Source of the DNA: Chrysemys picta bellii
Lineage: Eukaryota > Chordata > Testudines > Emydidae
Direction: 5' to 3'
DNA length: 64,000 bases
Assembly (NCBI RefSeq): GCF_011386835.1
Contig: NC_088796.1
Location: forward strand, 26,677,011-26,741,010
The notes under the pieces were generated by a model, which did not search any database, was not told the origin of the DNA, and was given only the letters and a program-made list of their open reading frames with translations. Made by a program: the position numbers and the translations under genes. This document shows, in pieces, positions 33,475 through 43,752 of the stretch. Positions within the stretch are counted from its first letter, which is position 1; the number at the start of each line of letters is the position of its first letter.

Positions 33475-33551
33475 CAGAATTTGTGTATGCCCAGACCATG
33501 GACTTGCACAGTTTTAGCATACTTTTCATCTTGTCTAAGTGATCAAATCTT
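33475..33551 (+). repeat. 77-bp direct repeat, copy 2
   Basis: The second copy starts 871 bp downstream of copy 1. The sequence between is AT-rich and unassigned. The pair could be a local duplication, LTR-like termini or a recent patch copy. Confidence 0.85.
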
Positions 33552-33590
33552 CAAACTATATGACAATAACTTCAAACTATATGACAAGAA
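33549..33590 (+). repeat. Two tandem 21-bp units
   Basis: CTTCAAACTATATGACAATA(A) at 33549-33569 is followed by a near-identical unit at 33570-33590. It abuts the 77-bp copy 2. Confidence 0.85.
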
Positions 33591-33592
33591 CA

Positions 33593-35418
33593 AAAATATA
33601 AAACATCTATTTACCTTAGAAGCACTTTCATTTCAAAAGAGACACAAGCCATGCCTAGCTGTAGCCATTTATATATTTTCATGTACGTGTATTTTAACAC
33701 AAATGGTACAATAAAAATTGCAACCCGGTTCTGCCTGTTTGTTTGTAAAGAGTGCTGGAAAATCACATTTGTGAATGGCTCATCTGTTTCAGCATGTTCG
33801 TGCTCTTGTTTATTTGCTTTTGGTGAACTTCTGTGTGAATGGGTTTTGTTAACGCAAATAGTTTTTGGGAATGGCTTCTTTGTACAGATGAGCAGACAAA
33901 GTCAGTCATGCACAAAGGAGTGGTGTTGTTTTCCTGTTTTTAAATATTCTCATCTTCCAACTGGGGAGCAGAATCAAATGCCATGTGACTTAGGTAACCC
34001 ATCACACATAATGAATAGTAGAAGTGAAAGGCATGGAAACAACACATAGGCTGACATCTCTTCCATGAAACTGTTCACAGGACATTTTGTGAACACAGCC
34101 AAAAAGTTAGTGAATAGATTTGTAAAAAGCAAAGTCTGCATCCAAATAATTCATTAGGAGAACTAAGGGCAAAACACAGCAAGTAATATATTTGCAAGAG
34201 TAATTTGACCAGCTTTGTTGCAGCTATGTGCCAACCAGAAAGATTAATAGATTTAAAGGCCGGAAGGAAGAGTTATGATCAAAGACTATGGTCAGAGTAG
34301 AGAATAGAGGTGGAAACACTCTGTCTAGATTCTGTTTTTCCTGAGACCAACCTATTCCACACAGTCCTCTATGGTGCTTCCCAAGCAGACTTATACAGGA
34401 GCATTCTACAGTGAGGCATGGGAGGCTGGGGGCATGGTCTGTGCTTCTTAGGGTCTACATTGTGGTGTATTTTGAAAAATCACCAAGCAGTCATTTGAAT
34501 TTCCTTGCCTGCTCGAAAGCCTATTGAAGTCCATGGAAAGAGTCTCTCACAACAACCTTCAGATCAGGCCCTAAATGCTTAATTTTTATTACACATTTAA
34601 AAAAAAAATTCCGAAGTCAGGCCTGGAAAAATGACAGAATCTGGTCCTATAACTGTCATTCTTTTTATACACTAAGTTACGGGGCTATATAGCCCCAAAT
34701 TATCTTGTAATCTGCAATGCATACAAAAGCTGTGTGAATATTAATATTTACATACCATCGGGACATGCAGTCTGATTCCTCTGTGCTGTAATTCTGTGAG
34801 TGCTATTCCTTCCAAGAAATGCCTGCTGAAGACAGGAACAAAAACTCAAACGAGGGAATAAAGATAAAGTTTAGCTTCTCAAACATCCAAATGCATTACT
34901 GAAATGCCAGAGCTGTGCATGATATAAACTAGAGAAAAAACTGATTTGGGGAAGAGGGGGGCAGAAGGGGCAATGTGTAATAAAGCTCTTGGATTCATAT
35001 GTGCATATTACTGCTCTTCAGTTGTGCATCTCATATGTTCAGGTTTCATTCTCGAATCTTAAAATACTTTTAAGCAGATGAACAGCTTCATCAGATCACA
35101 GTGTAATTATATTCTGCTGCCCCAGAATTTTTAAGGATGCACAGGGAATCTCAGCCTGATAGCTGTCTGTTTGGCATTTAGGCTGGTTGTGTGAGGTTTG
35201 ATAGGGCTGGTTCATTGATCACATGCATCAGTGGGGTTTGTTTTCTGTTATGCTTGTCAGCATGGCTCTTGCAACCCTCCTGTTCATCATCATGCAGATC
35301 TGCTCACCCTCCACACCAAATTCATGCCTTTCCACCATATGGGCTAATTTCATCCCTGGTTACACCAGGGATTAATTTGGCTCAGTAAGTTTCTTACTGG
35401 CCCCAGAGTTGGGACCAT
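33593..35418. other. Unassigned sequence
   Basis: A 132-codon frame at 33651-34049 has no recognisable homology and a composition like its surroundings. ACACCAGGGATTAATTTGG near 35363 is debris of a common short repeat. Confidence 0.35.
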
Positions 35419-35470
35419 TCATAGAATCATAGAAATGTAGGGCTAGAAGCGACCGCAAGAGATCAGGCCC
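35419..35470 (-). mobile_element. CR1 3'-end scrap
   Basis: AGAATCATAGAAATGTAGGG with CTAGAAGCGACC is the reverse of the CR1 3' end, as at 27195. Confidence 0.55.
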
Positions 35471-35574
35471 ATCGAGAGTAATTTTGGGCCCCAGCACGTC
35501 ATCTTCACTAGGGCCCCACCTGCTCCCACTTCACTTTACTTATACAGATGCTACAGATGTGTTTTAGGAGCCCC

Positions 35575-35744
35575 TGTTATGTTCTGTACCAGATGTGGCT
35601 TGACTATAGAGCTTGCTTATACATACCAGATGTGTTCATCATAAGATCTTTTAATGCTCTGCCAGGTATGACTGAGGTTTCTTTAAATAAGGTATTTTAG
35701 CCACAGTGCCACCTAGTGGCTGAATGGTATAATACAGTTTAACA
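35575..35744 (-). repeat. LTR of the minus-strand gypsy element
   Basis: The 170-bp unit starts TGTTATGTTCTG and ends CAGTTTAACA, with TGTTA/TAACA terminal inversion. It is followed at 35745-35765 by a C/T tract that is a polypurine tract on the minus strand (AAAAGGGGGAGCAG), as expected just before a 3' LTR. The partner 5' LTR was not found. Confidence 0.65.
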
Positions 35745-36126
35745 TTCCATTACTGCTCCCCCTTTTAGTTCTACATTCCTACTATTTACAATATCACACT
35801 TTCTTTGAGGTTCAGTGTGTATCAGTCTGTTAAGCAGTTCTTAACTGATTTTCTGATTATGCGACCCGTACGCGCAACAACTTGGTCATCTGGCTGTCCA
35901 TTGGTTGCAACGAAAGCTCTGGTCAGTCTGGAATCTTTGATTTGTTGCCTTGTTTTGCATCCGCCATCTGTAGAGTTTGTAGAGGAACAAACTGTAGATG
36001 GCGATGGTTTCTGTTGAACTCTCCACTGTTGGTCTCGATGATTTGAGTGCTGAATTCTTTTTCCTTATGACAGGTGGAGTTGTCCCTCCTTTTTCTCCAA
36101 TTTGACATGAACACAGTCATCAAGTT

Positions 36127-36321
36127 CTAAAACTGGCAGTTCTCTGAGTGTCGTCTGTTGTAAAAGTGTTCATAGGCTCTTCTTGCCTTTTTATCCAATT
36201 TGGCTACTCTCTTCGTGTCTTGCCACATTCGACAGAGATTCTTTTCCAAAGTAGGAACAGTAGTTCTGAGTTGTTGTCCCATCAGGAGTTGTGCTAAACT
36301 ATATCCAGCAGCTACTATTGG
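36127..36321 (-). pseudogene. Gypsy integrase C-terminal remnant
   Basis: The minus-strand frame holds GYSLAQLLMGQQLRTTVPTL and, further on, KLDKKARRAYEHFYNRRH, typical of the end of Ty3/gypsy integrases. It continues the core seen at 37012-37300; the two are parted by an insertion. Confidence 0.75.
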
Positions 36322-37011
36322 TAGAGCCCTGCGCGGATACAGAAATGTGGATCCGCATCCGCCAGGATTAACCCGCAATCTGCTAGCCACCTTTTACCTG
36401 TATCCACACCCGCGGTAGCAAGATGTTTCACATGGGCGAGATACGGGGAGGGGGGTCTTGAAGGGAAGAGGCAGTGTGGGGTTGGAGACTGGGGGTAAGG
36501 GGCCGCGTGGAGGCAGGATCTCGAGGAGAAGGGGTGGCACGGGGGAGCTGGAGGGGAGGGGTGTTTCATCGCATGCTGCTCCTGGGGACTCGCAAACGAT
36601 GGCACGCAGCAGCAGTGTGTGTTGCATCACAGTGGGGCAGAGGGGTGGGGTGCCATGTGGCCGGAGATGGGCCCTGCTGCCCAGAAGCCGGCAGGCTGGG
36701 ACTGTGACTGGGAGCGCGACCAGTGCTGCCAGGCCAAGTCATGGTGGGGACGCTAGTACTGCCCGAGGGGCCCAAGCTGCTGAACGGGAAGCAGCATGGT
36801 GAGAGGGTGCTGGACTGCCCTGACTCCCGCCACTGGCTGGTGGCTGCCAGCCCCCAAGCTCACTGCACCCCCCGGGCTGCCTGAGCTGTATACCACAGGC
36901 CAGGTGCCACTGATGAGTAGAGCCCTGCGCAGTTGTATCTGCATTCAACTCACTATCTGCCAAAATGGTCCATGGATATGAAGTGGATATCCGTGGATTT
37001 GCAGGGCTCTA
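36322..37011. mobile_element. TAGAGCCCTGC-ended element inserted in integrase
   Basis: A perfect 11-bp inverted repeat forms the ends, TAGAGCCCTGC at 36322-36332 and GCAGGGCTCTA at 37001-37011. A second TAGAGCCCTGC at 36918 makes 36918-37011 a 94-bp mini-element on its own. The middle is GC-rich and non-coding; overlapping open frames on both strands are compositional. No TSD is visible at the outer ends. Probably hAT-like, by appearance. Confidence 0.65.
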
Positions 37012-37320
37012 GCTGATCTGTAACTCAGAAGAGCAAGGAATGAATCTTCCTGTGGTAGGATTTTCTTGGCTGTCTGTACAGCTCTCTCAGCCTCTCCATT
37101 TGTTTGTGGGTATTGTGGACTGCTAGTAATACGATCAAAATAATAATTAATTTGGAATATCTTAAATTCTTCTGCAGTGAATTGTGACCCATTGTCTGTC
37201 ACTAGTTCTGGAATACCAATCTGACCAACATGCACTCTGAATGCATAGTTTTTGTCTTTATAAGCTGTTTTTGTGGTGAACTGGTCCATGCAGTTCCGAA
37301 TACCTCCATGGCTAGTCAGA
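37012..37320 (-). pseudogene. Gypsy integrase core remnant
   Basis: The minus-strand frame reads [18 protein letters not shown], then [20 protein letters not shown]. The Asp of TDNGSQF and the Glu of NGEAER are the second and third residues of the D,D-35-E triad. The zinc-binding domain and first Asp are missing because the element is deleted from protease straight into mid-integrase. It is cut at 37011/37012 by the insertion. Confidence 0.85.
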
Positions 37321-37329
37321 GCTGTGTCA

Positions 37330-37587
37330 GGTGACTTCAGCTCAGGGAGGGGTTGATGGTGATTGTAAGTCCCTTCTAAGATGACTGTGAAGTCAGCTCC
37401 TGAATTAATTTTAAAGTCAATAGTCTTGCCAGGAATATTCAATTTCAGTCTCCAAGTAACTTCTATGTCATCATAAGTGGTAGATCCCAGAGACAATGGC
37501 TCTTGATTGTCTGTAATATGAGTCAACTCCCTGACTGCTTTGGTGCGGCAAATAGTTACAAAATGTCCATATTTCATGCATGTTCAT
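37330..37587 (-). pseudogene. Gypsy zinc knuckle and protease remnant
   Basis: On the minus strand [11 protein letters not shown] is the end of a CCHC knuckle. A spacer follows, then [18 protein letters not shown] leading into the retropepsin motif. The active-site Asp is replaced (NSGAD instead of DSGAD). The frame 36945-37577 fuses this with integrase through the internal deletion. Upstream gag is parted from it by a CR1 insertion. Confidence 0.75.
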
Positions 37588-38155
37588 TCGTGCAGAATGT
37601 TGGGAATCATTAAGAAAGGGATAGAAAATAAAGGAGAAAATATCATATTGCCTCCATATAAATCGATGGTATACCCATATCTTGAATACTGCATGCAGAT
37701 GTGGTCGCCCCATCTCAAAAAAGATATATTGGAATTGGAAAAGGTTCAGAAACAGGCAACAAAAATGATTAGGGGTATGGACCATCTTCCATATGAGGAG
37801 AGATTAATAAGACTTGGACTTTTCAGCTTGGAAAAGAGACTACTAAGGGAGGGATATAATAGAGGTCTATAAAACCAATATTATAACAGGGTTAAAAAAA
37901 GAACTAGATAAGTTAATGGAGGATAGGTCCATCAATGAATATTAGCCAGGATGGACAGGGAGGTGTCCCTAACCTCTGTTTGCCAGAAGCTGGGAATGGG
38001 CAAGAGGGGATGGATCACTTGATTACCTGTTCTGTTCATTCCCTCTGGGGAATCAAGTGATCCATCCCCTGGCATTGGTCACTGTCGGAAGACAGGATAC
38101 TGGGCTAGATGGACCTTTGGTTTGACCCAATATGGCTGTTCTTATGTTCTTATGT
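37588..38155 (+). mobile_element. CR1 LINE 3' end inserted in gypsy
   Basis: It includes the end of ORF2 (MVYPYLEYCMQMWSPHLKKD, 37663-37722, and EKVQKQATKMIRG), then the 3' UTR. It ends in the repeated CR1 terminus GTTCTTATGTTCTTATGT (about 38138-38155). The strand is opposite to its gypsy host. Confidence 0.9.
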
Positions 38156-38528
38156 ATTACACCATGCGCCTCTGGCTGGTCATGCTTCATTTCTTGGATT
38201 ATGACTTTTTCAACACCTTGTGCGTGTAGACTGGAATTTGTCCCTCTTAGCCTGGAAATTCTCTGTCCTTGTCTCATGGATTTTATGATAATGACTTTTA
38301 CCACTCAAGTGTCTGATAGTATCTAAGCTAGTTTCAAGTTTTCCTCTGCCTTTGTTCTGTTTGACTAATTCTGACTGCTTTGCTATCTGTATAGCTGTGA
38401 CTAGAGTACATCTCATCAACTGTAGCTGCTGTGAAAGATTTTTATCTGGTGCTTTCATGTTTTGCATTCCTACAATCACAGTTTTCAGCCAATGTATGCA
38501 GAGCTCTTATAAAACATTCAACATTTTC
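38156..38528 (-). pseudogene. Gypsy gag C-terminal remnant
   Basis: The minus-strand frame carries CFIRALHTLAENCDC, then MRCTLVTAIQIAKQSELVKQ, as in Ty3/gypsy gag before the nucleocapsid. Parts of the following Cys-rich region (NEAxPARGAWCN) lie next to the CR1 junction. Gag resumes beyond the hAT at 39618. Confidence 0.7.
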
Positions 38529-39617
38529 TAGGGTGACCAGATGACAAAACTGAAATATCGGGACGCGGGGAGGAGCGGTGGAGGAGAAAAAAAAAAAGCC
38601 GCCGGAGCGCCTCCCCCCCCCACCCCTGCACCAGCTCGCCTCGTCTCCACCTCCCCCCATAGGGGAAGGGGCCCAGTTGGTGCAATCCCGTGGGTGGCCC
38701 CGGAGTGGGGGCAGCAGGCCCCAGCCCCCCAGTCCCGCTCGGGTCCCACAGGGGAATGAACGGGGCTGCCGCTGCCTCTGCCCCGGGGCAGGGTTTCTCT
38801 ACAGCCCGCCTGTGGGGCAGCGCAATCCCGTCACCCCAAGTGTGCCCAGGCCCGGCCCACGCCCAGCTGCCCCACAGAGCACCTCGGGCGGCCCCGGAAT
38901 GGGGGCAGCAGGCCCCAGCCCCCCATCCCACTTGGGTCCCGCAGGGGAAGGAACAGGGCTGCCGCTGCCTCCACGTGGCGGGAGGTGAAGCCCCATCAGA
39001 GTCCCTGCGCGGGCAGCTGCTGCCCCCTCACCCCCCACCCATGGGTGTGTACAGGGAGCCAGTTCCCCAGGCCAGACCTGGGACTGCCCCTGCAGGTACC
39101 GCCCTGCCCTCCTGCCTGCGCTCGGGGCCAGGCCAGACTCACCCTGCGCTCCCCTGCGTCCCCCAGGCCTCCCTCCAGCGCTTGCACCGCCATACAGCTG
39201 ATCGGCGCAAGCCTGGGAGGGAGGAGGAATGGCGTGCTTGGGGAAGAGGCGGGGATTTTGGGAGGGATCCAATGGGGCAGTGAGGGGGCGGAGCCAGGGC
39301 AGGGATTTCGGGAGGGATCCAATGGGGGAAGGATCGGGCGGCCCCAGAGTGGGGGCAGCAGGCCCCAGCCCCCCATCCCACTTGGGTCCCGCAGGGGAAG
39401 GAACAGGGCTGCCACTGCCTCCACGTGGCGGGAGGTGAAGCCCCGTCGGAGTCGGGGCGGGGGGGGGGAGGGCGAGAGCCCCTCCAGGCTCCGCCTGTGT
39501 GCAGGAGCGGAGGGCAAAATTGCTTGTTTGTCCAGTGTCCCGACATCGGTTGGGACGCAGGACAAACAAGCAAATATCGGGACAGTTCCGATAAAATCAG
39601 GACGTCTGGTCACCCTA
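38529..39617. mobile_element. GC-rich non-autonomous hAT element with exact TSD
   Basis: The 1,089-bp element starts TAGGGTGACCAGATG and ends CGTCTGGTCACCCTA, flanked by the exact 8-bp duplication ACATTTTC at 38521-38528 and 39618-39625. The interior is very GC-rich and holds a direct duplication of roughly 90 bp (38909-39001 and 39353-39445, around GGTCCCGCAGGGGAAGGAAC). Long open frames occur in several frames on both strands and overlap each other, which marks them as compositional. No transposase is present. Confidence 0.95.
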
Positions 39618-39835
39618 ACATTTTCCCTGGTTATTGAATTGTCTGGTGAAAACACGATCTGGATAGGAAATGATGTAGGAGCTGGCCACACCTAGGAATC
39701 TCCAGCTGGCTGGCTACACTGGCTTTCTAGCCCCTCTGTACCACCAGGGCAATGCAAAGAAGCAAGTCTGGGGAAAAGACGCTGACTCAATCTCCATTCA
39801 TATTACATATGTCATCACAAACAAAAGTGTAATGA

Positions 39836-41072
39836 TGTAACCCTTCTGCCCATCTAAGTTGGCAGCAACAAGGGCCGGGTTCTGTATCTAGGGGTTCCGT
39901 TTCAATAACGCAATGCAAAACCGGCTCGAGCCCCCACCCAGTGACCTGGGACAATTACATACCACCCCCTGGGCGCCTCTAGGAGGCAATACTTCCCCTC
40001 TCGCAAGCACGGAGTCTGAGTGTAACAGAAAATGTTTAATAACATGAGGTAAACGACATCAGCATTAAATTGGAAAAACAACACAAACAGGCTTCATGAG
40101 CAAAAAACCCACCCCAGCAAATTGGGCTGTGTCCTTTCCCTTTGGTTCTTGAAACCAGCAACCCAAGAATCACCAAAGTCCCAAAAGTCCAACAACCCCA
40201 AAGTCTCTTGGGTCCAGCAACCCAAGGATCACCAAAGTCCCAAAAGTCCAACAACCCCCCCAAAGTCTCTGTCCCTGGTCAGTGCAGCCCCAGAGTTCAA
40301 GCTGGGGGGGGGGGAAGGCACGCAGGGTGTTAAGGGGCACCTTACGTGATCCGAGGCCGACTGGCTGCCTCTCCGTGGGGTTCCGCCGCAGCCTTCTCCA
40401 CGAGCTGCTCCACTCCACTCCACCAGCTGTCCTGTGAGCCGCTCCCACCGTCCACGAACTGCTCTGGCAGCTGCTCTGCTCTGCTCACCGACCTGTGAGC
40501 CGCTCAGCTCTGCTCCACTTCAGCTGTTCCTTGGGCCGCTCCCACAAGGCTCCGCTCTGCTCTGCTCGCTGCTTCTCCAGCCGCTCCGCCCTGCTCACCG
40601 ACCTGTGAGTCGCTCAGCTCCACTCCAACCGTTCCTGTGAGGCGCCACTCTGCTAGCTGCTCCACCAGCAATATAGCTTCAGGCTCCCCCACTAGTTAAC
40701 ACAGTCTCAGTGATCTCAGCTCTTAATAACTTTAGCTCTTTTGTGATTTCAGCTCTTAGCAGTGCTAGTGCACCATTGGCCCAAAGTGAATTCAGCTCAG
40801 CAGCCTGTAATTAGACTCCTAATGGAATCAAAGTTAGCTCTGATATTCAACAGTGGAGAGAGGAGGTAGTGCAATTGGTGTTTCAAACCCTCAAAGAGGG
40901 CCCATACCATCAGATATAAAAACCTGACCCCATCCTCTCTCAATTCACTGGGTTTTGTAACCCATGCCCCTTGTCAAGCAAGTGCTACTTAGGTAACGGT
41001 GAAGGACTCACTCAGTCCTTCTGTCATACAACAGTTCCACTGGCCTTGATTCACAGAATCAGGGTAACAACA
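39836..41072 (-). repeat. Long ERV-type LTR, probably solo
   Basis: The + strand begins TGTAACCCTTCTGCCC and ends AGGGTAACAACA, so the minus strand runs TG to CA. The R-U5-like stretch at 39952-40027 matches, inverted, the LTR at 43640-43722. A purine-rich tract on the minus strand abuts its 5' edge (GGGGCAGGAAGAATAAAG), suggesting a 3' LTR. A C/T-rich CTGCTC region covers 40390-40640. No exact TSD is visible. It would drive and terminate proviral RNA. Confidence 0.65.
40155..40270. repeat. Two tandem 59-bp units inside the LTR
   Basis: Units start at 40155 and 40214 with CCAGCAACCCAAGAATCACC and its near copy. Such duplication is common in LTR U3/R regions. Confidence 0.85.
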
Positions 41073-41730
41073 CTTTATTCTTCCTGCCCCAATAATAGAG
41101 AAACTGGGGATCCCACACCAGCCAAAGTAACCACTTTGAGTTGCTGTTGTTTCATGCCAGGCGAGTGGGTGTGCTTATGCAAACCAGATCAGCCCCTGGA
41201 GTTCTTTTCCACACTCGCCATAATTCACCACCAGATGTCAGGGTAGAGCTCATCCTGACTCTGCTTACATTGACATATATAATATTAATGGACACACTTC
41301 AACTCCTAGCCAACCTGTGATTATGGTAACAGAGTGTCTTAGGTTCACATCCAGCCCAAACATGTCTTGATGTGTGACATGTCTTTTCTTGGGACTGGAT
41401 GCTGCACTTGTGGGGGAGTGGCCTTGATCTCCTGGGCTGTTTTCACTTCTAACTTCTATGATGTTGAGGTAGATAATATTGTTGATCGTCCATGGCATAA
41501 TGATGCAGGTCGATTGAAAATAACTATGGTTTCAATATTTGGGCCTAAATTATACTCACAAACCAGTCAATGCACACACAACCAGTGAACTCTATTCTGG
41601 TGAGATCAGAACAGCTCATTATGCATGCAGTTTGGGTACTTCGGTTTGTATTTTTCTCTTTTCAACCTGCCAATATGTGGTTTCCACATGTAAGGTCCCT
41701 GTTTTAGAAACAGATTTATATTGTTTATTA
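41073..41730. other. Unassigned sequence
   Basis: It may include ERV-derived sequence next to the LTR. Nothing coding is recognised. Confidence 0.35.
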
Positions 41731-41926
41731 ACACACCTCTACCTCGATACAACGCTGTCCTCGGGAGCCAAAAAAATCTTACCGCGTTATAGGTGAAACC
41801 GCGTTATATTGAACTTGCTTTGATCCACCGGAGTGCACAGCTCCACCCCCCTCCCCGGAGCACTGCTTTACCGCGTTATATCCGAATTCGTGTTGTATCG
41901 GGTTGTGTTATATCGAGGTAGTGGTA
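41731..41926. mobile_element. Tc1/mariner-like MITE
   Basis: The left CACCTCTACCTCGATACAAC and the right TATATCGAGGTAGTGGTA are inverted repeats. Inside are repeated CCGCGTTATA words. I recall this as a pogo/Tigger-like MITE in reptiles. A TA TSD is plausible but cannot be shown exactly. Confidence 0.65.
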
Positions 41927-42432
41927 TAATTTTAAATATTTGTTTATTGTACATCTTTTTGTTATGGTGACATTATATAATAAGTTCAATGGGAGCTACC
42001 CTTTAAGAATAAGGTGGGGGCACAGTGAGTGAGTGACTGCAGGGGTAAGAGCATGCAGAAGGTGTGCTGTGCTGCAAGAGGAGCCTGGACTGTAGCCAGC
42101 TCTGTCTGAGGGGATGTCTGTGGGCAAGAAACTCCTAAAGAAAAAGTTTGAATTCCCAGAATAAACAAAGTTCTTGGTAAAAAAGCTCAGTCATGTGATG
42201 GTGTAATATGTGCATGCACATTTTTTGCGGGGACACCTTTATATTCTGAGGTTTGCAAATTTTGGCCCTAAATTTCTTATCTAATAATGCTTAAAATGTT
42301 GGTTGTTAGGCAGTAGATCTCTAGTCCAAGCATTTAAGAGATTGAGAGAGAAACTATATTCCTCTGTGACTGGATAGGGGCACTCTTTCCTTGTCTTTAT
42401 AAGAGTTCATTAGAAGTTGCTAAAAGCTGTGA
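41927..42432. other. Unassigned sequence
   Basis: Nothing recognised. Confidence 0.4.
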
Positions 42433-42724
42433 CTAAGGGTACGTCTATGCTGCAGAAATCCAGGGCAGGGAGTCTGAGACCCGGTCAACTGACTCCCGGG
42501 GCTCACATTATTGGGCTAAAAATAGCAGTGTAAATGTTTGGGCTCAGCTGGAGCTTGGGCTCGGAGACCCTCTTCCCTTGCCAGGTTTCAGAGCCCGGGT
42601 TCCAGCCTGAGCCTGAATGTCTGTACTGCTATTTTTAGCCCTGTAGCGTGAGCCCGAGTCAGTTGACCCGGATGCTGACACATGCTGCCGCAGGCCATTT
42701 TTTGCGGTGTCAGTGTACCCTGAG
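42433..42724. mobile_element. Palindromic MITE (GGGTACGTCTA end)
   Basis: Inverted ends are AAGGGTACGTCTATGCTGC and GTCAGTGTACCCTGAG. The interior is a long near-palindrome (GGGCTAAAAATAGCAGT against CTGCTATTTTTAGCCC, and GGGCTCAGCTGGAGC against its inverse). It is related in design to 4487-4766. Confidence 0.75.
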
Positions 42725-43138
42725 CCACTTGTTGGTCATTCAGGGTGTTGAACAGTTTACAATTTACTTAACAAAACTTCCCATATTGTTCAGAATCAGA
42801 TCTCATTCTAGGGACTTTATGGGTGAAGTGTCCAGATATCACAGTGATGAGTGCCATACAAGAACCAGGTGAAAAAGGATATGATGTATGAACAATTCTG
42901 CTGGCTTCTATGTCTGACAAACATTGAGTTCCATGCTGGATGAGTTGCACTATTTTTTCCTAGACTCTCCTTCTTTTCCATAAGGCTGGTGGGAATTATT
43001 TTTGTTAAGGATGGGGAGGGAAGTTTCATTTCTCCGGTAAGCTCACCTTTCTCTAGGTACTGCTGAATCATGCCTGCCAGGGCTGGCTTTACCCCTTCAG
43101 TTCATAAATATGGTTCTGAAAAGTGAATCTGCACAACT
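42725..43138. other. Unassigned sequence
   Basis: Nothing recognised. Confidence 0.4.
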
Positions 43139-43266
43139 GCTGCTAGGCCAGTCGGTACCCAGCCTGTAGCACTGGATGGGATTCTTCTGTCCTAAATACA
43201 GGACTCTGCACTTGTCCTTGTTGAACCTCATCCGATTTCTTTTGGCCCAATCCTCCAATTTGTCTT
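43139..43266 (-). mobile_element. CR1 LINE internal fragment
   Basis: TGGGATTCTTCTGTCCTAAA, ACTCTGCACTTGTCCTTGTT and TTTCTTTTGGCCCAATCCTC match the CR1 at 27915-28005 in the same orientation. The fragment is broken on both sides. Confidence 0.85.
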
Positions 43267-43725
43267 AAGTGATGGGACCTCAAGCCATCCCAGAGTGGCA
43301 GGAAGAGCAGTCGGTGGAGTGGAGCGATGAACAAGCGCCGAAACAGCAGAGCAAGCAAGGTGCTTTCTTGCCCCCGCCCCAACCAGGCTGGGAGGTGAAC
43401 TCTGCAGATGCACCTCTGAACACTGGGTCTGCACTGACCAAGGACGACAACTGTGAGTAGGGTGCGGTGAAGGGAGGGGCACATTCAAGGACCTTTTGGT
43501 TGCTGGACTTAATAACCTGAGGCAAAAGGACACTGTCCAACTAACTCTGGGGTGGATGTCTTGTTCATGGGTTTATGCTTATGAATCCTGCTTGTGGCAT
43601 TTCCCCAACTTAATGCTGGATTACTTACCATCTTTTATTAAAAGTTTCTTTTCTACACTGGGACTCTATGCTTGTGAGAGGGGAAGTATTGTGTCTTAGA
43701 GGCACCCAGGGGGTGGTGTGTAATG
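43267..43725 (+). mobile_element. ERV 3' fragment with LTR end
   Basis: A 63-codon frame (43269-43460, ending ALTKDDNCE) precedes LTR-like sequence with ATTAAA at 43637-43643 and GAGAGGGGAAGTATTG, then GGCACCCAGGGGGTGGT. The last 80 bp match, in opposite orientation, the LTR at 39836-41072. The frame resembles the tail of an ERV protein but is not identified. Confidence 0.5.
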
Positions 43726-43752
43726 GTATTATGTAAATATTGTTAGATATTA

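Larger units (their letters stand above)
35575..39835 (-). mobile_element. Minus-strand Ty3/gypsy element with three nested insertions
   Basis: Read on the minus strand: gag (39835 to 39618, then 38528 to 38156), zinc knuckle and protease (37587 to 37330), integrase (37320 to 37012, then 36321 to 36127), an unassigned tail, polypurine tract and LTR. RT and RNase H are missing between protease and integrase, so it carries a large internal deletion. Interruptions are the GC-rich hAT (38529-39617), a CR1 (37588-38155) and the TAGAGCCCTGC element (36322-37011). The right edge is limited by the unrelated LTR at 39836. Confidence 0.75.

Noticed and set aside
33651..34049. 132-codon frame as a coding gene
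   Set aside because: No homology, no splice or promoter context, and base composition as in its surroundings.
36458..36802. 114-codon frame and overlapping frames
   Set aside because: It is the GC-rich interior of the TAGAGCCCTGC element; open only because of composition.
38578..39695. Reading frames of 136-256 codons on both strands
   Set aside because: They overlap each other within a GC-rich hAT element and have Pro/Gly/Arg-rich composition without motifs.
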